Positions 1 to 6,412 of a DNA stretch of 7,288 nt are shown one piece after another. The notes under the pieces were generated by a model. The model was not told the origin of the DNA, did no database searches, and saw nothing but the letters and a program-made list of their open reading frames with translations. Source of the stretch: Verrucomicrobiales bacterium (GTDB taxonomy: Bacteria; Verrucomicrobiota; Verrucomicrobiia; Limisphaerales; UBA1100); the NCBI GenBank assembly GCA_002718935.1, contig PBFV01000007.1, positions 43,328 to 50,615 of the forward strand, read 5' to 3'. The position numbers and the translations under genes were made by a program. The stretch's first letter is position 1. Every line of letters begins with the position of its first letter.

Positions 1-128
1 CGCCGTTCAGCGACCACCGAGTAGGCCACCATCGGCAACACCACTGCGAACACTGCAATCACTATCTTCAGCAAACTGAAGAGTGCAAACTGCTGTCCCG
101 CAGGCAGGCTGTTAATCCATTCGGTCAC
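1..128 (-). CDS. nuoH: NADH-quinone oxidoreductase subunit H, N-terminal fragment
   Basis: Only the first 42 codons lie in the window; the gene runs off the left edge. NuoH is the membrane subunit of complex I that forms part of the quinone chamber and contacts NuoB and NuoD. The visible protein begins MTEWINSLPAGQQ, continues as one hydrophobic segment (about residues 14-40) and ends AYSVVAER, matching the first transmembrane helix of NuoH and its conserved Ala-Tyr...Glu-Arg end. I chose the GTG at 128-126 as start. The frame is open only back to a TGA at 143-141 and has no ATG; the ATG at 120-118 is in another frame and stops after two codons. The start lies 5 nt after the nuoG stop, so translation is probably coupled; no strong ribosome binding site is visible. 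The identity rests on a short segment plus operon position. Confidence 0.8.
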   Translation of the reverse strand, partial: MTEWINSLPAGQQFALFSLLKIVIAVFAVVLPMVAYSVVAER

Positions 129-133
129 AACGC

Positions 134-1834
134 TTACAATTCAACGGTCACGCCGGTGTCGCCCAGCGCGGCCCAAGTCAATTCCTTCGCCTTAAAGGCT
201 TCCACCTCGCCGGCCATTTGGTTGAACAGCCCCTCGATGGTGCTGTAGCCGTTTTGGCCGGTGGTGTTCTCGACGAGCTCATGCAGAAATTCCCATTCCG
301 CACGGGCCTCACCAGGCGCCTCGAGCGCCTTCATAAATTTCTGCACGCGCCCCTTCACGTTGGTAAAGGTGCCGCGCTTCTCCGCATGCGCGCAGCCGGG
401 CAACAGGTAATGCGCCTTGGCCGTGGTGGCGTTTGGAAGGATGTCGCTCACTACAAGCAAATCCAGCTGATCCAGTAATGCCTCGCTGATGCCGTGTTGG
501 GTGACATCGTCGCCAAAGACAATCAACGTCTTGATCGTGCCCACCTCGATGCCGACGGCAATGTCCGCTAGGCGGCTGCCGAGCGTCTCGCCGGCAATGC
601 CGATCAAACGCGAGCCGGTGCTGTTCGGGTTTTTGTCAGGGCAGGAGAGCAGGTGATCGCCCTCGCCCATGCGCGGCACAGAATCGGTCACGGCCTCCAG
701 TTTGTTGGCCAGTTTCTTGAGCAGGTACAGTTCCTCATTGGTTTGGCGCGCGCCACCGATGATGGCCATTGAGCCGGCCTCGACTTCTTCCAGTTTGCCA
801 CTGATTTCCGTGATGGCCGTGGCCCAGCCGCTGGCGCCTTGTACTTCGGTCAGACGGTCTTCGCGGCCGATCCATTTGTAATTCAGCCGGCCCGAATCGC
901 ACATCCACGGGCCGTTCACCGCGTCGTTTTCGCGCGGCTCATAGCGGTACATTGTGTTCTCGCGCGAGCCGATGACCGTGTTGCAATTGGTGCCACAACC
1001 GGTGCAGAGACTGTCGGTTTCCTTGAGGAACCACACGCGCATTTGGAACCGGAAATCCTTCGAGGTCAACGCGCCGACTGGGCAAATGTCCGCGGTGTTG
1101 AGCGTGTAATTGTTGTCAAAGGGCGTGTCGAGGAAGGTGGCGATGGTGTTGTAACTGCCGCGGTTCACAATGCCTAGCGCGTCGTCATCGGCGATGTCTT
1201 TGGTGAACCGAATGCAACGGGTGCAGAGCACGCAACGCTCGGCATCGAGCATGATGCGCGGACCGAGATCGACGGCCTTTGGCTTGTGCACCTTGTATTC
1301 GGCAAACTGGCTCTCGGCCTGGCCGTGCTCGACGCTGTACTCCTGCAGTTTGCATTCGCCGGCCTGATCGCAGATGGTGCAGTCGAGCGGGTGATTGATC
1401 AGCAGACTTTCCAACACCGCCTCGCGCATCTCCTTGGTCTCCGGACTGCTGGCGTAAATTTCCATGCCGGGGATCAAGTTGGTGGCGCAGCCAATCACCC
1501 CCTTGGGCGTGGAGCGCTCGTAAGGCAGTACCATCGGATCGATTTTCAGCGAGCCATCCTCGTTCATCGGCGGCTTGCCGTCCGGGCCGGGTCGTCCTGG
1601 CATGCCCACGTGCACGAGGCACATGCGGCAGTTGCCGGCCACTGGTAGCTTGGGATGATAACAGTAATGCGGAATCTCAATCCCCGCATGTTCGCACGCC
1701 TGCAGCACGGTGGTGGGCACGAGGTTGCCCTGCCAATCGGGTGTGAGCTTGGGCACGTCGATCTCCTGACCATCGACCTTTACGGTGATGGTTTCGATCG
1801 CGGGCGGCTCTTCCGTTTTGGTTTCCTCAGCCAT
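134..1834 (-). CDS. nuoG: NADH-quinone oxidoreductase subunit G (short form, with N7 cluster motif)
   Basis: NuoG is the large iron-sulfur subunit of the peripheral arm of complex I and passes electrons from NuoF towards NuoB. Order seen in the 566 residues: a [2Fe-2S] ferredoxin-like domain with Cys58, 69, 72 and 116 (cluster N1b); the His-Cys motif HPLDCTICDQAGEC with His148, Cys152, 155, 161 (N5); Cys201, 204, 207 and 251 (N4); then CTGCGTNC with Cys277, 280, 284 and Cys312, which is exactly Cx2Cx3Cx27C, the N7 cluster found in some bacterial enzymes. A reduced molybdopterin-oxidoreductase-like domain follows to about residue 500, ending in EKRGTFTNVKGRVQ, with a short tail. From memory, Thermus Nqo3 has about 783 and E. 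coli NuoG about 908 residues, so this is a short form without the usual C-terminal part. The start lies 2 nt after the nuoF stop. No frameshift is evident. Confidence 0.96.
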   Translation of the reverse strand: MAEETKTEEPPAIETITVKVDGQEIDVPKLTPDWQGNLVPTTVLQACEHAGIEIPHYCYHPKLPVAGNCRMCLVHVGMPGRPGPDGKPPMNEDGSLKIDPMVLPYERSTPKGVIGCATNLIPGMEIYASSPETKEMREAVLESLLINHPLDCTICDQAGECKLQEYSVEHGQAESQFAEYKVHKPKAVDLGPRIMLDAERCVLCTRCIRFTKDIADDDALGIVNRGSYNTIATFLDTPFDNNYTLNTADICPVGALTSKDFRFQMRVWFLKETDSLCTGCGTNCNTVIGSRENTMYRYEPRENDAVNGPWMCDSGRLNYKWIGREDRLTEVQGASGWATAITEISGKLEEVEAGSMAIIGGARQTNEELYLLKKLANKLEAVTDSVPRMGEGDHLLSCPDKNPNSTGSRLIGIAGETLGSRLADIAVGIEVGTIKTLIVFGDDVTQHGISEALLDQLDLLVVSDILPNATTAKAHYLLPGCAHAEKRGTFTNVKGRVQKFMKALEAPGEARAEWEFLHELVENTTGQNGYSTIEGLFNQMAGEVEAFKAKELTWAALGDTGVTVEL

Positions 1835-1836
1835 GA

Positions 1837-3171
1837 TTAGGCGGATGCTTTCTCCTCAAACTTGTCCTTAAATTTATCTACGAAACTCAGCACGGGCCAG
1901 GCACAGGCTTCACCAAAGGCACAGATGGTGCGGCCTTGGATGTTGTGTGCAATGTGCTTAAGGTAATCAGCATCCTCCGGGCGTCCCTCGCCATGCGTCA
2001 TGCGATGGAGGGCTTTGTTCATCCAGAGGGAGCCTTCGCGGCACGGGGTGCATTGGCCGCAGCTTTCGTGGGCATAAAACTCGGCGAGGTTGGCCAGGCA
2101 TTCGACGATGTCGCGGCTGTCATCAATAACAATGATCGCGCCGGAGCCCGACATAGTACCGATCTTCATCAGCGTATCGAAATCGTACGGTACATCAAGC
2201 AGATCGATCTCCTCTTCGCCCACCTCGAATTTCTCGCCGGCGCGCAGCACCTTGGATGAGGAGCCGCCGGGGATGATGGCCTGCAGTTGGTTGCCTTCGC
2301 GTAGTCCACCCCCAAAATTGGGATCATTGATTAGCTCACCGAGTGTGACTTTACCGGTTTCAATCTCAAAATAACCGGGCTGCTTAACATCGCCGCTGAG
2401 ACTTACGAGGCGGGTGCCGGTGTTGTTCGGCGTGCCAAGCTTGGCGAACGCCTCGGCACCCATCTCCACAATGTGTTTCACATTGCATAGCGTCTCCACG
2501 TTGTTGACGATGGTGGGGCACATGTACAGGCCGAGGGCAGCGGGGAAGTAGGGCGGCTTGATGCGCGGGTAAGCGCGTTTGCCTTCGAGACTTTCTATGA
2601 GGCCGGTTTCTTCGCCGCAAATGTAAGCGCCCGCGCCGCGGTGCACGTGAATCTCCAGATCAAAACCGCTGCCGAGAATGTCTTTGCCTAGATAACCCTT
2701 GGCGCGCGCTTCGGCGAGGGCGGTATTGAGGATCTTGGCGCCCTCGGTGAATTCGCCACGAATGTAAATGTAGGCGAGATTCACGTGGTTGGCCCAGCAG
2801 GAGATAATCATCCCCTCCAGCAACTGATGCGGATCCTTGTAAATGATCTGCTTGTCCTTGAATGTGCCCGGCTCGGATTCGTCTGCGTTGCAAATGAGGT
2901 AAACCGGCTTGGGATTCGGATGGCGGATGAAGCTCCACTTGAGACCGCAGGAAAAGCCCGCGCCGCCGCGCCCGCGCAGCCCGCTCTCGAGCACACTTTT
3001 GCGCAGTTGCGCCTGAGCGGTGACCTCGTTGCCATCGGCATCCGCCGTGGCCTTCATGTCCAGCGCCTGACGCAGTGCCTGATACCCGCCGTGCTGCTCG
3101 TAGCACTCGAGATCCCTCGAGTAAACCGGTTCATCGGCGTGTTTCAGCAGTAGTTTGTATTCCTGCGGCAT
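1837..3171 (-). CDS. nuoF: NADH-quinone oxidoreductase subunit F (NADH/FMN-binding)
   Basis: NuoF is the catalytic entry point of complex I: it binds NADH and FMN and carries the [4Fe-4S] cluster N3. In the 444 residues one sees the glycine-rich nucleotide/FMN loop GLRGRGGAGF (64-73), ICNADESEPGTFKDK (93-107), the GAGAYICGEETGLIESLEGKR stretch (180-199), NNVET (223-227), PGGSSSK (301-307) and the N3 ligands SCGQCTPCREG (Cys371, 374, 377) with Cys417 in the TICAFGEACAWPV segment. Length is normal for the family. The start at 3171 gives a typical NuoF N-terminus and no in-frame ATG lies close upstream. Unlike its neighbours it is not abutted to the preceding gene: 136 nt separate it from nuoE, and this gap holds an oppositely oriented tRNA-Gln. 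The best upstream AGGA lies about 12 nt from the ATG, which is weak. Confidence 0.98.
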   Translation of the reverse strand: MPQEYKLLLKHADEPVYSRDLECYEQHGGYQALRQALDMKATADADGNEVTAQAQLRKSVLESGLRGRGGAGFSCGLKWSFIRHPNPKPVYLICNADESEPGTFKDKQIIYKDPHQLLEGMIISCWANHVNLAYIYIRGEFTEGAKILNTALAEARAKGYLGKDILGSGFDLEIHVHRGAGAYICGEETGLIESLEGKRAYPRIKPPYFPAALGLYMCPTIVNNVETLCNVKHIVEMGAEAFAKLGTPNNTGTRLVSLSGDVKQPGYFEIETGKVTLGELINDPNFGGGLREGNQLQAIIPGGSSSKVLRAGEKFEVGEEEIDLLDVPYDFDTLMKIGTMSGSGAIIVIDDSRDIVECLANLAEFYAHESCGQCTPCREGSLWMNKALHRMTHGEGRPEDADYLKHIAHNIQGRTICAFGEACAWPVLSFVDKFKDKFEEKASA

Positions 3172-3175
3172 CTGC

Positions 3176-3203
3176 TTGACTGTTCCTAAAAAATGGCTAG
3201 TTT
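3176..3203 (+). promoter_or_regulatory. Possible promoter for tRNA-Gln
   Basis: TTGACT at 3176-3181 matches five of six bases of the -35 consensus. After 16 bp, TAGTTT (3198-3203) is a weak -10 match (three of six). It lies 16 bp before the tRNA 5' end, a sensible distance. The -35 element sits only 5 bp from the start codon of the opposing nuoF gene, within its leader. The weak -10 makes this a suggestion only. Confidence 0.38.
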
Positions 3204-3219
3204 CGCCCGCTCACCGGAT

Positions 3220-3293
3220 TGCCCGATGGTGTAACGGTAGCACGACAGATTCTGGTTCTGTTTGTTGGGGTTCGAATCCCTATCGGGCAACCA
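3220..3293 (+). tRNA. tRNA-Gln (anticodon CTG), CCA encoded
   Basis: A full cloverleaf can be drawn. The acceptor stem TGCCCGA (3220-3226) pairs perfectly with TCGGGCA (3283-3289). The D stem GTGT/GCAC (3229-3232/3240-3243) closes over the loop AACGGTA. The anticodon stem ACAGA/TCTGT (3245-3249/3257-3261) holds loop TTCTGGT, with anticodon CTG at 3252-3254 reading codon CAG (Gln). The variable region is 4 nt, and the T stem TGGGG/CCCTA (3266-3270/3278-3282) holds TTCGAAT. A3290 is the discriminator and CCA follows at 3291-3293. The U1-A72 end pair is typical of tRNA-Gln. The gene stands alone, on the strand opposite the nuo operon and inside the nuoE-nuoF gap. I see no clear intrinsic terminator after it. 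Confidence 0.96.
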
Positions 3294-3307
3294 TTTCATC
3301 TTGGCTC

Positions 3308-3799
3308 TCATTGGCACCCTCCCAGAATCTCGTCGGTTTTGGCTTCATTTACGGCCTCATAAAAATCGTCATTACACATCATCACCGGCCCCGTCCCGCA
3401 GCTCGCTAAGCATTCCGCAAACTCGATGCTGAACTTGCCGTCTTCGGTGGTTTGCATGCCGTGCTTCTTCGGGTCGAGCTTCAGCTTCGTGCAAAGGTTT
3501 TTGTGCAAATCCATGCTGCCGGCCAGCGCGCAACTGAGGGTGCGGCAAACTTTCAGCACGTACCGGCCCGGCTGCTCCTCGCGAAGCATCGGATAAAAAG
3601 TCACCAGCTCGTAGAGATTGAGCGGTTTGATGCCGATCTCGCCCGCGGCCCATTGCATGGCTTCCTTACTGATGTAGCGAGTCTCCGACTGGATAGCATG
3701 CAGCACCATCAGCGACGCACTCCGCTGTTCGCCTTCCGGATAATGCGTCAGCAGCTCGGCGACTTCCTTCTTCAGATTGTCGGACGGGGCAAAGCTCAT
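3308..3799 (-). CDS. nuoE: NADH-quinone oxidoreductase subunit E (24 kDa, [2Fe-2S] N1a)
   Basis: NuoE is the thioredoxin-fold [2Fe-2S] subunit that sits beside NuoF in the NADH-dehydrogenase module and holds cluster N1a. The 163 residues have the usual helical N-terminal part (LLTHYPEGEQRSASLMVLHAIQ region, residues 17-37, then YELVTFYPML) and the two ligand pairs: CRTLSC (Cys85 and Cys90) and CLASC (Cys130 and Cys134), followed by GTGPVMM. Length is normal. The ATG overlaps the nuoD stop as ATGA, so translation is probably coupled; a GGGGGAA stretch lies upstream. Downstream there is no overlap with nuoF; instead an antisense tRNA-Gln follows. Confidence 0.97.
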   Translation of the reverse strand: MSFAPSDNLKKEVAELLTHYPEGEQRSASLMVLHAIQSETRYISKEAMQWAAGEIGIKPLNLYELVTFYPMLREEQPGRYVLKVCRTLSCALAGSMDLHKNLCTKLKLDPKKHGMQTTEDGKFSIEFAECLASCGTGPVMMCNDDFYEAVNEAKTDEILGGCQ

Positions 3800-5046
3800 C
3801 GGTCACATTCCCCCATAACGAAGTCCAGCGAACCGAGGATTGCCACCACGTCGGCCATCATGTGGCCGGGCAGCATGTGCGAGAGGATGCTCAAATTCAC
3901 GAAAGATGGGGCGCGGATCTTCAGCCGGTGCGGGGTGCCGCCTCCAAGGCTGTTGATATAAAAACCCAGCTCGCCCTTGGGGTTTTCCGCGCCGAAATAA
4001 ACTTCGCCGGTCGGTGCATCCTGACCCTGCGTGACGATCATGAACTGGTGGATCAATTCCTCCATGCTCGTCATCACTTTTTCCTTGGGCGGCAGGACGA
4101 TCTTGCCGTCGTCCACATTGATCGGTCCCTTGGGGATGTCTTTGATGCATTGTCGCAGAATCTTCACGCTTTCGCGCATCTCTAGGATGCGGATGACATA
4201 GCGGTCGTAGCAGTCGCCCTTGGTGCCGATGGGTACCTCGAAATCGAACCGATCGTAAATCATGTACGGCGTGGCCTTGCGCACATCGTGCTCCACGCCG
4301 CTGCCGCGGAGGTTGGGGCCAGACAAGCCGAAATCAATCGCGTTCGCGGCGCTGATCACGCCGACATCCTGCGTGCGCTCGAGAAAGATCGGGTTGCGCG
4401 TGAGCAGCTGCTCGGTTTCATCAAAATTCACCTCCACCTCGTCGAGAAACTTGCTGAGTTCATCCAACCAACCCTCCGGCAGATCACGCGCTAGCCCACC
4501 CACGCGCGTGTAGCTGGTGGTAAACCGCGCGCCGGTCAGCGCCTCGATGAGGTAATAAATTTTCTCCCGCTCGGTAAACGTGTGCAGGAACACCGTGAAC
4601 GCGCCCGTATCCATCGCAAACGCGCCGAGTCCCAGTAGATGCGCCGATACGCGCGCCAGTTCGCAACAGATGGTTCGGATGTATTGACAACGCTCGGGAA
4701 TCTTTTCCTCCACGCCGATCAATTTTTCCACGGCCAATACGTAGTGTACGTTGTTCGCCAGCGGCGCGAGGTAATCCAGCCGGTCCGTGTACGGGATGAA
4801 CTGGTTGTAGGTCATGTTCTCGGCGATTTTTTCATCGCCGCGATGCAGGTAACCCACGTCCGGCTCAGCCTTGGTAATGATCTCGCCATCCATCTCCAGC
4901 TTTAGCCGCAACACGCCGTGTGTGGCGGGGTGGGAGGGGCCCATGTTCAGCACCATCTTTTCACCCTGAACATCCGACAATTCATCCGCCGCACTGGCCG
5001 ACCTTGCCGCTGTATCGCGAAACTCGATGTCTTGGGTAGCGCTCAT
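3796..5046 (-). CDS. nuoD: NADH-quinone oxidoreductase subunit D (49 kDa)
   Basis: NuoD forms, with NuoB, the quinone-reduction site of complex I and is related to the large subunit of [NiFe] hydrogenases. The 416-residue protein has the loop MGPSHPATHGVLRL (residues 35-48) with His43 and the segment YTDRLDYL with Tyr92; by spacing these correspond to the quinone-binding His38/Tyr87 pair of Thermus Nqo4. Further family marks are the GYLHRGDEKIAE segment (65-76), LRGSGVEHDVRK in the middle, and the end MGECDR. It is a separate protein, not fused to NuoC as in E. coli. It begins directly after the nuoC stop (TAG then ATG, no gap) and ends in an ATGA overlap with nuoE. The first 28 residues are poorly conserved and polar. 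Confidence 0.98.
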   Translation of the reverse strand: MSATQDIEFRDTAARSASAADELSDVQGEKMVLNMGPSHPATHGVLRLKLEMDGEIITKAEPDVGYLHRGDEKIAENMTYNQFIPYTDRLDYLAPLANNVHYVLAVEKLIGVEEKIPERCQYIRTICCELARVSAHLLGLGAFAMDTGAFTVFLHTFTEREKIYYLIEALTGARFTTSYTRVGGLARDLPEGWLDELSKFLDEVEVNFDETEQLLTRNPIFLERTQDVGVISAANAIDFGLSGPNLRGSGVEHDVRKATPYMIYDRFDFEVPIGTKGDCYDRYVIRILEMRESVKILRQCIKDIPKGPINVDDGKIVLPPKEKVMTSMEELIHQFMIVTQGQDAPTGEVYFGAENPKGELGFYINSLGGGTPHRLKIRAPSFVNLSILSHMLPGHMMADVVAILGSLDFVMGECDR

Positions 5047-5643
5047 CTATTTCTGCCAATCCTCCGGGTTGCGACGGCGCGGTTCGCGTTTGGTGGAATC
5101 TTCGCTGCTCGGCAGCGTCACAAACGGACCGCCCTCGAGCGGCGCGACATCCGTGCTGGCCACGTCCGGGATCTCGGTGGGTTTGCCTTCGAGCGGAAAA
5201 TCTTTGCGTAACGGATAGTATGGATAGCCTTCCCACATGAGGATGCGCTTGAGGTTCGGGTGTCCGGCGAACTTCACGCCCATCATGTCGTACGCCTCGC
5301 GCTCATGCCAATCGGCCGTGCGCCACACGCCGGTAACGGAAGGCACCTCGCTTTTTTCTTCCGTAACGGTAGTCTTCAACCGCAGATGCTGCCGGTGCTC
5401 AATGCTGCTGAGCTCGTATACCACCGAAAAGCGCGGATCTTCGCCGTAATGATCCAGCGTGGAAATATCGATCAGATAATCGAAGCCCAACTTTTCCTTC
5501 GCGAAGGCGCACACCTCGGCAATGCGATCGGCCTCGGCGACGTTCAAGGAAATTTCGCCACGAAATTCAGTTGGCTCAGAGATGAGTTCTCCAAACTGTT
5601 GCTTTAACTGCTGGGCAAAACCCGAGGCGGTCGTCATCGTCAT
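5047..5643 (-). CDS. nuoC: NADH-quinone oxidoreductase subunit C (30 kDa)
   Basis: NuoC is a structural subunit of the connecting module of complex I and packs against NuoD; it carries no cofactor. The 198-residue protein shows the family signature [20 protein letters not shown] (residues 113-132), then RIL and the [11 protein letters not shown] segment. The C-terminus is a basic stretch with [11 protein letters not shown] chose the ATG at 5643-5641 because it makes an ATGA overlap with the nuoB stop and gives a normal N-terminus. A start at 5709 is possible in the same frame but would add 22 residues lying wholly over the end of nuoB. A second ATG two codons later is also possible. Confidence 0.96.
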   Translation of the reverse strand: MTMTTASGFAQQLKQQFGELISEPTEFRGEISLNVAEADRIAEVCAFAKEKLGFDYLIDISTLDHYGEDPRFSVVYELSSIEHRQHLRLKTTVTEEKSEVPSVTGVWRTADWHEREAYDMMGVKFAGHPNLKRILMWEGYPYYPLRKDFPLEGKPTEIPDVASTDVAPLEGGPFVTLPSSEDSTKREPRRRNPEDWQK

Positions 5644-6188
5644 GAACTGCAACCTGCCTTTTCGCTTTCCTTGATTTGCGGCGTGGGATCGAAATGGTTT
5701 TTCATCCAAGGTTCCTTGGAGACTTTGCCCTGCAAGGTCATCAAGCCCTCAAGGATTGCTTCCGGGCGGGGAGGGCACCCAGCGATGTACACATCCACCG
5801 GCACAATCTGATCCACCCCCTGCAACACCGCGTAGCTGCGATACATACCGCCGCTGCTCGCGCAGGCGCCCATGGCGATCACCCATTTGGGCTCCGCCAT
5901 CTGGTCATAAATGCGTTTCACCGCCGTGGCCATTTTGTATGTCACCGTGCCCGCCACGATCATTACATCCGATTGACGTGGGGAAAACCGCATCACCTCC
6001 GAGCCAAACCGCGAAATATCAAACCGGCTGCACCCGGACGCCATTAGCTCAATCCCACAACAAGCCAACCCCATCGGCATCGGCCACAGGCTGTTTTTAC
6101 GGAACCAATTGATGGCCGCATCCACCGTGGTGTGCACCACTTCACCCTCGATCTTGGAATTGTATCCGATCTCCTTTTGCACGCTCAT
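5640..6188 (-). CDS. nuoB: NADH-quinone oxidoreductase subunit B (PSST, cluster N2)
   Basis: NuoB carries the last cluster of the chain, [4Fe-4S] N2, which gives electrons to quinone. With the ATG at 6188 the protein has 182 residues. The N2 ligands are all present: the adjacent pair in GLACCGIE (Cys43, Cys44), Cys109 in [11 protein letters not shown], and Cys138 in AGCPPRPEA. This spacing is nearly that of Thermus Nqo6. The frame is open to an ATG at 6263, but I prefer 6188: it has GAGG 8 nt upstream and gives a typical N-terminus, whereas the longer start would lie on top of a palindrome and add 25 unconserved residues. It is the first gene of this operon here; the usual nuoA is not in front of it. 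Confidence 0.97.
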   Translation of the reverse strand: MSVQKEIGYNSKIEGEVVHTTVDAAINWFRKNSLWPMPMGLACCGIELMASGCSRFDISRFGSEVMRFSPRQSDVMIVAGTVTYKMATAVKRIYDQMAEPKWVIAMGACASSGGMYRSYAVLQGVDQIVPVDVYIAGCPPRPEAILEGLMTLQGKVSKEPWMKNHFDPTPQIKESEKAGCSS

Positions 6189-6196
6189 AAAGAGGC

Positions 6197-6200
6197 CCTC
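6197..6200 (-). promoter_or_regulatory. Ribosome binding site of nuoB
   Basis: GAGG on the minus strand lies 8 nt before the ATG at 6188. It decides the start in favour of the 182-residue NuoB over the longer frame beginning at 6263. Confidence 0.6.
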
Positions 6201-6214
6201 GAAAAGTTTTTGAA

Positions 6215-6240
6215 GCCTACGACTGGGACAAAGGGTAGGC
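6215..6240 (-). repeat. Stem-loop in the nuoB leader
   Basis: GCCTAC (6215-6220) and GTAGGC (6235-6240) are perfect complements with 14 nt between. If the nuoB transcript begins upstream, its leader could fold here, about 27 nt before the start codon. It has no following U-run, so it is not an intrinsic terminator. Six base pairs could be chance. Confidence 0.35.
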
Positions 6241-6247
6241 AAGGATT

Positions 6248-6265
6248 TTGTGAAAAATTTCACAA
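6248..6265. promoter_or_regulatory. Candidate operator for a CRP/FNR-family regulator
   Basis: TTGTGAAA-AA-TTTCACAA is a perfect palindrome with 8-bp arms. Its core, TGTGA (6249-6253), six bases, TCACA (6260-6264), equals the textbook half-site spacing of CRP-type operators. It is centred about 68 bp upstream of the nuoB ATG. If the TTTAAT at 6287-6282 is the nuoB -10, the site would lie just downstream of the start point, a repressor-like position; with a closer promoter it could activate. Which regulator, if any, binds it is inference. Confidence 0.5.
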
Positions 6266-6268
6266 GCA

Positions 6269-6288
6269 GTTTAACGGAACGATTAAAC
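6269..6288. repeat. Inverted repeat GTTTAA-N8-TTAAAC
   Basis: Perfect 6-bp arms (6269-6274 and 6283-6288) flank CGGAACGA, 3 bp from the CRP-like palindrome. The right arm contains the minus-strand TTTAAT that resembles a -10 element, so a protein bound here could affect nuoB transcription. Function unknown. Confidence 0.3.
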
Positions 6289-6293
6289 AGCCG

Positions 6294-6308
6294 TTTTACA
6301 GCGTAAAA
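6294..6308. repeat. Inverted repeat TTTTAC-AGC-GTAAAA
   Basis: Perfect 6-bp arms around three bases, 5 bp from the preceding repeat. It may be an operator half of the same control region, or chance in AT-rich DNA. Confidence 0.3.
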
Positions 6309-6356
6309 TTTGGAATAATTGGGCCAAAACTTTTTTAATTATTTTGCTCCATGCCC

Positions 6357-6385
6357 TTGACGGATTGGGCAATCGGCACCATATT
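6357..6385 (+). promoter_or_regulatory. Sigma70-type promoter of rpoD
   Basis: TTGACG (6357-6362, five of six consensus bases), a 17-bp spacer, then CATATT (6380-6385, four of six). Transcription would begin near 6392 and give a leader of about 25 nt before the ATG at 6417. The spacer contains the palindrome GATTG-GG-CAATC (6363-6374), a place where a repressor could bind. Confidence 0.55.
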
Positions 6386-6407
6386 CCCCGACCTTTTCGT
6401 GTAAAAC

Positions 6408-6412
6408 AGGAG
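6408..6412 (+). promoter_or_regulatory. Ribosome binding site of rpoD
   Basis: AGGAG lies 4 nt before the ATG at 6417, slightly closer than ideal. An in-frame TAA at 6402-6404 shows that this ATG is the first possible one. Together they fix the start so that the lysine/alanine tail belongs to the sigma factor. Confidence 0.75.

Noticed and set aside
3220..3293. A second tRNA on the minus strand in the same place
   Set aside because: The complement of a tRNA also folds into stems, but it lacks the conserved D-loop and TTCRA-type T-loop bases in the right order. Only the plus strand gives a proper tRNA.
3155..3409. 84-residue plus-strand frame across the nuoE-nuoF gap
   Set aside because: Its middle is simply a translation of the tRNA-Gln gene (the familiar WCNGSTTDSG-type artefact), and the rest overlaps nuoF and nuoE antisense.
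134..3799. NuoE/F/G-like genes as part of a NAD-dependent formate dehydrogenase or hydrogenase
   Set aside because: NuoB, NuoC, NuoD and NuoH are in the same operon, and NuoG has the complex I cluster set without a catalytic molybdopterin domain.
5047..5709. Longer nuoC starting at 5709
   Set aside because: The extra 22 residues overlap nuoB entirely; the ATGA overlap at 5643 is the usual operon junction and gives a normal length.
5640..6263. Longer nuoB starting at 6263
   Set aside because: The added 25 residues are not NuoB-like, the start lies in a palindrome, and a good GAGG precedes the ATG at 6188.
6319..6336. Terminator suggested by TTGGGCCAA followed by a T-run
   Set aside because: The palindrome leaves a one-base loop, so no stable stem forms, and no plus-strand gene ends there.
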